A stretch of DNA of 16,074 nucleotides from CAYPXJ01 sp964414595 (GTDB taxonomy: Bacteria > Pseudomonadota > Alphaproteobacteria > Rickettsiales > CAIJLX01). Where the stretch lies: positions 1-16,074 of the forward strand of contig CAYPXJ010000032.1 in the NCBI GenBank assembly GCA_964414595.1, in the 5' to 3' direction. The notes beneath the pieces were generated by a model. That model was not told the origin of the DNA. It did no database searches and worked only from the letters and a program-made list of their open reading frames with translations. The translations under genes and the position numbers were made by a program. This document shows, piece by piece, positions 7,035-14,035 of this stretch (within the stretch, counting starts at the first letter, position 1; every line of letters begins with the position of its first letter).

Positions 7035-7040
7035 TATAAT
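7035..7040 (+). promoter_or_regulatory. Possible -10 box of a cckA promoter
   Basis: A perfect TATAAT lies in the 55-base flhB-cckA gap, with only a weak TTAGTA at 7011-7016 (18-base spacer) as -35. Transcription would start near 7047, just before the AGAGGGA ribosome-binding site at 7048-7054, giving a very short leader. It could give cckA a supply independent of the flhB transcript. Confidence 0.35.
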
Positions 7041-7057
7041 CCCGCCCAGAGGGAACT

Positions 7058-8818
7058 ATGGATTTAGGACATGTCGGTTTAGCGCTAGCGGCAGTAGGCG
7101 GTATCTGCATTGCGTGGTTTATGGGCCGCCGCACGCAAGCGCCGCAACGCACGATCTTTGCGGCGGATATGCAAGGTGTGGCGAAAGCCACAGAACGCGA
7201 GAAGCAGGAGGCGCTATCGCATGCGCTTGCACGTAGGCAGGAATTTTTGGCAGTTGATGACCCTAATGCAGGTTGGCTACGCTTTTTGGAAGAAGCGCCA
7301 GTGGCAGTTGCGTTGCTTTCCACGACATCCGAAATTGTACGGCATAACCATGCTTTTGCAGAGATTGTAGGCGATCGCGAAACGTTAAAAAAGCATCCGC
7401 GTTTGGTGGATTTGTTGCATGAAGATGCGAAAGAAAAAGTTACCGCGTTATTCGGTGCGGTGATTTCCGGTAAAGCTGGTGAGGACGCCAAAAAACCGCT
7501 GGATGTGCTGCTTAATAATGCTCAGGCCACACGCGTCTCGCTGTATGTAAGCAAAATTGACATGGTGGACGGAAAAAATTCCGGCTTCATCGTGCATTTG
7601 ATTGATATTACGGAGCAGAAAAATCTCGAGCTTCGTTTTGTGCATTCGCAAAAAATGCAGGCGGTAGGGCAATTAGCGGGTGGTATCGCGCATGACTTTA
7701 ACAACCTGCTGACGGCGATGATTGGCTTTTGTGATTTGCTTTTAATGCGTCATCCGGCGGGCGATCCTTCGTTTGCGGATATTATGCAGGTGAAACAAAA
7801 TGCTAACCGCGCGGCGAATCTTGTGCGGCAATTACTCGCATTTTCACGCAAGCAAACGTTGCAACCGCAGCGCCTTAATATCACCGATATTCTTGCCGAT
7901 CTTACGCATCTCATTCGCCGGCTGATTGGTGAAAATATTGAATTTAATATGATTCACGGGCGTGATGTAGGCGCAGTGATGGTGGATCAGGGGCAGTTTG
8001 AGCAGGTGATTATCAACCTTGCCGTGAATGCGCGCGATGCGATGAAGCAGGGCGGTGTGCTGACAATTCAAACATCGCACGCGGTTATTCCCGAATCCGG
8101 CGCGCAGTTGGCGCCGCGGTTTGTACCTGCTGATCCCGATGAAGTGCTGCAGCCCGGCGCGTATGTACGCATCGATATGATGGACACAGGTTGTGGGATG
8201 TCGCAGGAAATCGTGCGAAAAATTTTTGAGCCGTTTTTTTCCACCAAGGAAGTTGGTTCCGGAACAGGGCTGGGTCTTTCCACGGTATACGGCATCGTGA
8301 AGCAGACCGGTGGTTATATTTACGTGGCCAGTGAAGAGGGTGAAGGAACTACGTTCAGTATTTTCCTTAAGCGCGCGGAAGGCCAGGTGGAAGAAACGCA
8401 GGAAGAACAAACGAGTGAAGAAAGCGAAAAATCCACGGCGGATCTTACAGGCAGCGGCACCGTTTTATTGGTTGAGGATGAGGCGCCTGTACGTATTTTT
8501 AGCGCACGCGCGCTACGCAATAAAGGGTATCAGGTCCTGGAAGCGGATTGCGGTGAAGCGGCGCTGAAAGTGATGAAAGAGCATGGCGATAAAATTCAGG
8601 TTATTATCACGGATGTGGTAATGCCAGGCATTAATGGGCCGACGCTGGTGGAAGAAGTGCTCCGTACCCGTAAAAATATCAAAGTGATTTTTATTTCGGG
8701 TTATGGCGAAGATGCGTTTATGAAAACGTACGGCAGCGAGCGCGAGTTTAATTTCCTGCCCAAGCCTTATACGCTGAAGCAGCTAGCTTCCAAGGTGAAA
8801 GAAGTGTTTGGCGGTTAA
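7058..8818 (+). CDS. cckA: Hybrid sensor histidine kinase CckA (cell-cycle kinase)
   Basis: CckA autophosphorylates on His, passes the phosphate to its own receiver, then through ChpT to CtrA (and CpdR). The 586 residues show one N-terminal membrane helix (about 5-22), a linker, one PAS-like domain (about 73-185, ending IDITEQK), then the dimerisation helix with QKMQAVGQLAGGIAHDFNN and phospho-acceptor H212. The ATPase domain has the N box NLAVNARDAM (320-329), DTGCGM (376-381), FEPFFSTK (390-397) and GTGLGLSTVYG (402-412). An acidic linker (442-462) leads to the receiver (468-586) with VEDE (472-475), D519 in TDVVMPG and K568. The wording around H212 is characteristic of CckA rather than a general hybrid kinase. 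It is shorter than the Caulobacter protein (691 residues), the difference lying at the N-terminus. AGAGGGA precedes the ATG. Confidence 0.93.
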   Translation: MDLGHVGLALAAVGGICIAWFMGRRTQAPQRTIFAADMQGVAKATEREKQEALSHALARRQEFLAVDDPNAGWLRFLEEAPVAVALLSTTSEIVRHNHAFAEIVGDRETLKKHPRLVDLLHEDAKEKVTALFGAVISGKAGEDAKKPLDVLLNNAQATRVSLYVSKIDMVDGKNSGFIVHLIDITEQKNLELRFVHSQKMQAVGQLAGGIAHDFNNLLTAMIGFCDLLLMRHPAGDPSFADIMQVKQNANRAANLVRQLLAFSRKQTLQPQRLNITDILADLTHLIRRLIGENIEFNMIHGRDVGAVMVDQGQFEQVIINLAVNARDAMKQGGVLTIQTSHAVIPESGAQLAPRFVPADPDEVLQPGAYVRIDMMDTGCGMSQEIVRKIFEPFFSTKEVGSGTGLGLSTVYGIVKQTGGYIYVASEEGEGTTFSIFLKRAEGQVEETQEEQTSEESEKSTADLTGSGTVLLVEDEAPVRIFSARALRNKGYQVLEADCGEAALKVMKEHGDKIQVIITDVVMPGINGPTLVEEVLRTRKNIKVIFISGYGEDAFMKTYGSEREFNFLPKPYTLKQLASKVKEVFGG

Positions 8819-11805
8819 TCGCGCTTGGCAGTCTGTTGTTCATCCAGCCTGCTGAGTTCGCGGAAGAAATCTTTAATAATGCCGGGTGTGAGTGTGGAAA
8901 GCGGGTTTACTTTCACTTCTGGGTTATCAAAACTGCCAACGATTTTATAATTTGTGGCGAACACTCCTTCACCAACGATATTGCCGATAATCGGCACTTC
9001 ACCTAGCATTTTGTTGAGCGTATAGGCCGGGATTACCGTGCCTTCCAGCTGAAGTTGCTCCGCTTTTGTATCGGCCGTTCCTTCAACCGTGATGCCAATC
9101 GACGAGCCGTATGCTTTCAAACGTTTGAGTGTGAAGAGATCGTCCGTATGCACAAATTGGCCCCGTAGTTTTTCAAACATGATGCCCTGACCATTGAGCA
9201 CACTCGCAATCCCCGTGAGTGAGCCAAGCGTCAGTAGTTTGGCAAGCACAGGCGCCTCTATAACGCGGAAATCCCGCATTGCAATCGTGCCTGTGTATTT
9301 TTCTTCCGTGAGTGGAGAAGTGCCATCAATTTCAAGTGTGCCACCGCGAATATGTTTGAAAAGATCGGCGCCACGCATAAATGCTCCGGCATTTTGCGCC
9401 CGGATCTTCAGCGTGCGCTGATCTTTATTTTCCTGCGTGAGAATGGAAAAGTTTTTATTTTCTTCTTTAGACTTGCCGGGCAAAACACCTTGAATATCCA
9501 TCGCCTGACAGAAGTTTCCGGCGCAGCGTAAAAACGCTTTTACGTTCCGGAATTCCTGCCCGTTCTTCATCATGAGACTGCGAATATTTGCCGTGAGTGA
9601 CATCGGCTTTTCATAGGCGGTCTCGGAGTTGTCATCCAAAATGGGCGCGGCATCAAATTTTTCAGCCTCAACCTGAACCCTCAAATTTTGTGGCGTGGAA
9701 ACGGCATTGAGTTTGAGTTTATTTTGCCCGAACTCCAGATTGTTCAACGTAATCTGATAATTTTTATCAGCAACTTCGCCCGAACCCTCGCCGCGAATTT
9801 CTCCCGCAAGGGAGATGTTATTCAACTTGGTTTTTGCATCTGTATCCGTTGCATCAAGGCGAATCTGTTGCGCCGCACCCGCGGGTTTGAATAGGCCAAA
9901 AGATGGAAAGGCAAAACTTGCCTCAGCCGCGTCAATGATCACACTCGTTTGCGCACCATTTTGTTTAACTTCCGCGCTCACAGTGCCGGTAATCTCTGAT
10001 GGGATATCATTAAAGATTCCGCGCAGCGCCTCCACCGGCGTAGTGGTGTTAATATTTAATTCGCTGGCGCTTGCACCGCCAGGTGCGCGGCTTTGCAGAT
10101 ATTTCAACTGCACTGGAATAGTGGCGAGTGTGGCCGTACCTTCTAATGCAGTTTCTTGGTTGTGCACACGAATTTTTACATCGCCTTTGGTGAGATCGTT
10201 TTCTTTCCAGGCTTTGCGAATAGTAAAATCTTTTGAGGTGATATCTGCCGTGACATCAATGGCATCGCCCGTAAGCGTTTTGAGCAACGGAAAATGCAGT
10301 TTCACCGTTGTGTTAGCCTGGCCTTCCGTGCGCGCCAAATCAAATTCTGAAGCCTGGTTAAACACACGCGATTGCAGCTGTTGAAAGGGTACGAGGTCTT
10401 TCAGAGGGCCGTTAAACGTTGCGTCGATATCCATTTTTTCGACATCGTCACCGCCGAGATTAGGAATATGAATCACCGCAGATTCCAGCGCCGAACTGAG
10501 CAGCGTGCCTTCATCAAGCGTTACGGTCATGGTTTGTGTTGTAAAATCAGCAACACCACTTGTTTCCGTCATGTGCGGAAGATTATCCGCGAAAATCACG
10601 CGGCACCGTTCAAACTCAATGGAAGTTAGCATCGCGTTTTTTGGCAGCGGCGCGCCTTCCCAATAGGCAGATGGAATATCAATTTCGCTACGAATGGTTT
10701 TTGCTAAACCTTCAGGAATATTGGGCACAACCCAATTACGCGCATCTTCCGCCAGATGGGGAGGCCAATAACGCGAAAGATTTTCCATAGCAAATTGCTG
10801 TGCCTGAAAATTCGCCTGAACATGGGGGGCAAAAACGGGCACTTCGCTATCGTTCCGGTTATCCAACACCCCTTTGATCGAAAAATTAAGATCCGAACGC
10901 GCATTCGACGCCGTTTCAAATTCAATCAAACGCAAACCCTGTTTCGCAGAAACGGTAAGATTAATACGATGGTTGGCGTTGATATCCATGCGTTGCAGCC
11001 AATTTGGTAGCGCGAGTAATTTGGCAATAACTGGCAGGGCAAGCTGATGAATATCGGCTTCGGCCAGAATGTTGTCATCTTCTCGACGTAGCGCCAGTTT
11101 CAAACTGGTTTGAGTCCCACCGGAATCAAACACGCTTTCAGAAACGAGAATTGGCTGACCCGATATTTCCCGGCGCATGAAGCGCGCATAGGCTTCCGGT
11201 ATAGACCAGCTGAACTCCTCGCCATGTTTAGCAAGAGTCAACTTACCCCGCGTAATAGTGACACTGCGCGCTACACGAGAAGGTTTTTTGAGCCATTGCT
11301 CCAGCTTGGCTAACGATTCCCGCCACTCTGGCGATTGCATAACGCCTTCAAGGGTGCTTTTCAGGTCGCTATCCTTTTGCACGGGCGCTTCTTCCGGCAA
11401 GGTGAATTTCAAGGAAGGTTCTACCAGCTCTACACGGCCAAAACGCAGACGGTTGAATAGGAGCATATGGGGGTAAGGCGTCACCCGAATGCGATTAAGC
11501 GTTAAAAAGGAAGCGCCGCCTGAAAGGCTAATATCTTGTAAATCAACGATAAGAGGTGTGGAAATCGACTCCCAGTAAAGCTCACTTTTGCCGATTTTCA
11601 GCGTATATTCCGGCGCGAGAGTCTTATTCAGCGCATGTTCCAGCCTCTGGCTCACAAAAGCGCTCTGGCGTGGGCCTGATTTCAGCCAGCCAATCACACT
11701 CACCGCTAGCAGCAAAGCCAGCAAAATGAGGGCGATTACTACACGTTGGGAATATTTGAGGCAGAAACGAAGCATCCTATGCTTATTACTTATTTTCTTG
11801 CACAT
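8815..11805 (-). CDS. Large AsmA/YhdP-like envelope protein with an N-terminal membrane anchor
   Basis: A 996-residue protein of the AsmA-like superfamily (YhdP/DUF3971 type). Members such as YhdP and TamB are anchored in the inner membrane, span the periplasm as long beta-rich grooves and are implicated in carrying phospholipids to the outer membrane. Seen here are a positively charged N-terminus, one hydrophobic helix (about 21-41), then a long beta-rich periplasmic region, and a C-terminal AsmA-like section (about 800-980) with GGTLEIDG, GTIAMRDFRV, LAKLLTLGSLTGI and VEGTADTKAEQLQLEGTVIP. The ATG at 11805 gives MCKKISNKHRMLRF; a second ATG at 11775 (residue 11) is equally plausible and neither has a good Shine-Dalgarno sequence. 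It is a single-gene unit, convergent with cckA and divergent from rimP. Which superfamily member it matches is not certain. Confidence 0.85.
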   Translation of the reverse strand: MCKKISNKHRMLRFCLKYSQRVVIALILLALLLAVSVIGWLKSGPRQSAFVSQRLEHALNKTLAPEYTLKIGKSELYWESISTPLIVDLQDISLSGGASFLTLNRIRVTPYPHMLLFNRLRFGRVELVEPSLKFTLPEEAPVQKDSDLKSTLEGVMQSPEWRESLAKLEQWLKKPSRVARSVTITRGKLTLAKHGEEFSWSIPEAYARFMRREISGQPILVSESVFDSGGTQTSLKLALRREDDNILAEADIHQLALPVIAKLLALPNWLQRMDINANHRINLTVSAKQGLRLIEFETASNARSDLNFSIKGVLDNRNDSEVPVFAPHVQANFQAQQFAMENLSRYWPPHLAEDARNWVVPNIPEGLAKTIRSEIDIPSAYWEGAPLPKNAMLTSIEFERCRVIFADNLPHMTETSGVADFTTQTMTVTLDEGTLLSSALESAVIHIPNLGGDDVEKMDIDATFNGPLKDLVPFQQLQSRVFNQASEFDLARTEGQANTTVKLHFPLLKTLTGDAIDVTADITSKDFTIRKAWKENDLTKGDVKIRVHNQETALEGTATLATIPVQLKYLQSRAPGGASASELNINTTTPVEALRGIFNDIPSEITGTVSAEVKQNGAQTSVIIDAAEASFAFPSFGLFKPAGAAQQIRLDATDTDAKTKLNNISLAGEIRGEGSGEVADKNYQITLNNLEFGQNKLKLNAVSTPQNLRVQVEAEKFDAAPILDDNSETAYEKPMSLTANIRSLMMKNGQEFRNVKAFLRCAGNFCQAMDIQGVLPGKSKEENKNFSILTQENKDQRTLKIRAQNAGAFMRGADLFKHIRGGTLEIDGTSPLTEEKYTGTIAMRDFRVIEAPVLAKLLTLGSLTGIASVLNGQGIMFEKLRGQFVHTDDLFTLKRLKAYGSSIGITVEGTADTKAEQLQLEGTVIPAYTLNKMLGEVPIIGNIVGEGVFATNYKIVGSFDNPEVKVNPLSTLTPGIIKDFFRELSRLDEQQTAKRD

Positions 11806-11826
11806 AGGAAATCAATTCTCTATAAA
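11798..11826 (+). promoter_or_regulatory. Candidate promoter of the rimP-nusA-infB operon
   Basis: TTGCAC (11798-11803), a 17-base spacer and TATAAA (11821-11826, 5 of 6) make a reasonable housekeeping promoter on the plus strand. It overlaps the first codons and upstream region of the AsmA-like gene on the other strand. Transcription would start near 11833, giving a leader of about 80 bases before rimP. Consensus match only. Confidence 0.45.
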
Positions 11827-11836
11827 GGGGGCACGG

Positions 11837-11862
11837 AAAGGTGGGCAGCGCCCGCCTTTTTT
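11837..11862 (+). terminator. Terminator-like hairpin in the rimP leader
   Basis: AAAGGTGGGC (11837-11846) pairs with GCCCGCCTTT (11850-11859) around an AGC loop: 10 bp with one G-U pair, running into a six-T stretch (11857-11862). This is the form of an intrinsic terminator reading rightward, 51 bases before the rimP start. It may stop antisense transcripts leaving the AsmA-like gene, attenuate the rimP operon, or, if transcription starts at about 11833, be a 5' hairpin of the mRNA. Confidence 0.55.
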
Positions 11863-11913
11863 GTTACCCGAAAAGAAAATACATTTCGGCAACCATAAGA
11901 AAAAATACCCGGC

Positions 11914-12417
11914 ATGACGACACCGCTTGAAACGCATATTGCAGATATTATAAACCCGGCGATTTCGCATTTGGGCTATGCGCTGGTGCGCGTGCGTTTC
12001 TTGGGCGGCAAGTCAGGCACGCTGCAAATAATGGCCGAGCGCTTGGATGGCAAACCCATGCGTGTGGAAGATTGCGAACGCATCAGCCATCAGATTTCGC
12101 CGATGCTGGATGTGGAAGATGTGATTCGCGAGCGCTACCAGCTCGAAGTGAGCTCGCCGGGTATTGATCGGCCGTTGGTGAAATTGCAGGATTTTTCTCT
12201 GCATGAAGGGCTTACGGCAAAAATTGCCTGTAAAGATGCGATGGATGGCCAGCGGAATTTCCGCGGCGTGATTACAAAGGTGGAAGGGGAAGTGATTCAC
12301 CTGGAAACTGAGGAACATAAACAGGTTGCTATCCCGTATGAAAATATTGGCGAAGCAAAATTGATTTTAAACGATGCGCTGCTTGAATTTGTAAAAGCCA
12401 AGCAAAGCGTCAACTGA
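11914..12417 (+). CDS. rimP: Ribosome maturation factor RimP
   Basis: RimP assists late maturation of the 30S ribosomal subunit, helping S12 and neighbouring proteins to bind. The 167-residue product has the two expected domains: an N-terminal alpha/beta part (residues 1-90) with the LGYALVRVRFLGG strand, VEDCERISHQISPMLDVED and the conserved LEVSSPGIDRPL segment at 80-91, then an SH3-like barrel (about 92-155) with FRGVITKVEGE and IPYENIGEAKL. Length matches the family (150-180). The ATG at 11914 has only a weak upstream purine run. It is the first gene of a tight rimP-nusA-infB unit, 21 bases before nusA, the conserved bacterial order that links ribosome maturation, transcription antitermination and translation initiation. 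Confidence 0.95.
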   Translation: MTTPLETHIADIINPAISHLGYALVRVRFLGGKSGTLQIMAERLDGKPMRVEDCERISHQISPMLDVEDVIRERYQLEVSSPGIDRPLVKLQDFSLHEGLTAKIACKDAMDGQRNFRGVITKVEGEVIHLETEEHKQVAIPYENIGEAKLILNDALLEFVKAKQSVN

Positions 12418-12438
12418 ACAACCCTAAAGGAGTAGCGT

Positions 12439-13977
12439 ATGAGTCTCAATTTTACCATTACCGGCAACACCGAAGTGTTACAGATCGCCGATGCGGTTGC
12501 ACGCGAGAAAAGCATTCCGCGCGAATCGGTTATCGAAGCGATGGAGCAGGCGCTGCAAATCGCTGGTCGCCGCAAATATGGTCATGAGCAAAATATCCGC
12601 GTGGCGATTGATAAGAAATCCGGTGCGATTTCGATGTTCCGCGATCGTGAAGTGGTGGAAACGGTAGAAAATGCCGGTACACAAATTTCGCTGAAAGATG
12701 CGAAGAAGATCGACCCTTCCAAAAATCTTACGGATGTGATTTCCGAGCCGCTGCCGCCGATCGAATTCGGCCGTGTGACGGCACAAACGGCGAAGCAAGT
12801 GATCGTGCAGAAAGTGCGCGATGCTGAGCGTGAACGTCAGTTTGAAGATTTCAAAGATCGCGTTGGCGAAGTCGTCAGCGGTGTTGTGAAACGCGTTGAA
12901 TACGGCAATGTAACGGTGGATTTCGGTCGTGCCGAAGCGGTGCTTCGTCGTGAAGAAATCATCCCACGCGAAAATTTCCGTCAGAATGATCGCGTGCGTG
13001 CGCTGATTCTCGATGTGCGTCGTGAGAAAAAAGGCCCACAAATTTTCCTTTCGCGTACGCATCCACAATTCCTGGCGAAACTGTTCGCGCAGGAAGTGCC
13101 GGAAATTTACGATGGTATCATCACGATTGAAGCTGCGGTACGCGACCCCGGTAGCCGTGCGAAAATCGCGGTTTCTTCACGCGATAGCAATATCGACCCA
13201 GTCGGTTCATGCGTGGGTATGCGTGGTTCGCGCGTGCAAGCGGTGGTTGCCGAATTGCAGGGCGAGAAAATCGACATTATTCAATATACGCCGGATCTGG
13301 CGACCTTTGTCGTGGCGGCGCTTTCGCCTTCGCCGATGGCAGCGGAAGTGAGCAAGCTCGTGATCGACGAAGATAATCACCGTATTGAAGTGGTGGTGCC
13401 GGAAGATCAGCTGAGCCTGGTGATTGGCCGCCGGGGTCAAAACGTGCGTCTGGCTTCCCAGCTTGTGGGTTGGAACATTGATGTTCTAACCGAGGAAGAA
13501 GAGTCCAAACGCCGTACGGAAGAGTTTAATACGCTTTCCAAACTTTTCACCGAGGCGCTCAATGTGGAAGAAATTATTGCGCATCTGTTGGTGACGGAAG
13601 GCTTCCGCTCGATTGATGAAATCGCGTTTGTGCCGAAGGAAGATCTGGCAGGGATTGAAGGTTTTGACGAAGGTCTGGCAGAAGAATTGCAAGGCCGCGC
13701 AAAAACCTATCTGGATGAGCGCGAAGCCGCACTCACCAAGCAATGGCGCGATCTGGGTGTGAAGGAAGATTTGGCGACGATGGAAGGTTTTACGCCAGCC
13801 ATTCTGGTCGCACTTGGCAAAGCCAGTGTGAAAACCCGTGATGATTTTGCTGAGCTTTCACGCGATGATTTTGTGGATCTCGTGCCTGATCATGGCAAAA
13901 CCGATGATGAAATCAACGCAATGATCATGGCGGCACGAGCCCATTGGTTTGAAGGCGATAAGGCTTCTAACGCCTAA
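12439..13977 (+). CDS. nusA: Transcription termination/antitermination factor NusA
   Basis: NusA binds RNA polymerase and nascent RNA, controlling pausing, intrinsic termination and rRNA antitermination. In the 512 residues: the N-terminal polymerase-binding domain (1-130; AREKSIPRESVIEAMEQAL), the S1 domain (about 140-200; GEVVSGVVKRVEYGNVTVDFG), KH1 (about 208-275; GSCVGMRGSRVQAV with GXXG at 260-263), KH2 (about 285-350; VIGRRGQNVRLASQL with GXXG at 330-333), and two C-terminal acidic helical repeats (about 370-425 and 440-500), as in other proteobacterial NusA. AAGGAG at 12427-12432, six bases before the ATG, is the best ribosome-binding site in this operon. The chain ends in a short variable tail. 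The C-terminal repeats resemble those that bind the alpha subunit and lambda N in E. coli. Confidence 0.97.
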   Translation: MSLNFTITGNTEVLQIADAVAREKSIPRESVIEAMEQALQIAGRRKYGHEQNIRVAIDKKSGAISMFRDREVVETVENAGTQISLKDAKKIDPSKNLTDVISEPLPPIEFGRVTAQTAKQVIVQKVRDAERERQFEDFKDRVGEVVSGVVKRVEYGNVTVDFGRAEAVLRREEIIPRENFRQNDRVRALILDVRREKKGPQIFLSRTHPQFLAKLFAQEVPEIYDGIITIEAAVRDPGSRAKIAVSSRDSNIDPVGSCVGMRGSRVQAVVAELQGEKIDIIQYTPDLATFVVAALSPSPMAAEVSKLVIDEDNHRIEVVVPEDQLSLVIGRRGQNVRLASQLVGWNIDVLTEEEESKRRTEEFNTLSKLFTEALNVEEIIAHLLVTEGFRSIDEIAFVPKEDLAGIEGFDEGLAEELQGRAKTYLDEREAALTKQWRDLGVKEDLATMEGFTPAILVALGKASVKTRDDFAELSRDDFVDLVPDHGKTDDEINAMIMAARAHWFEGDKASNA

Positions 13978-14035
13978 TCGTTTTTTTACCCAGAAAGCTT
14001 CACAAACCGCAGAATATCAGGTAAAGACAGCACGC

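Noticed and set aside
6670..7491. Minus-strand open frame spanning the flhB-cckA junction
   Set aside because: It crosses two well-supported plus-strand genes, is Ser/Arg/Cys-rich and matches no family.
13953..13987. Possible intrinsic terminator between nusA and infB (short stem plus seven T)
   Set aside because: The AGGC/GCCT pairing is only 4-5 bp and is separated from the T-run at 13981-13987 by several bases. nusA and infB are normally co-transcribed.
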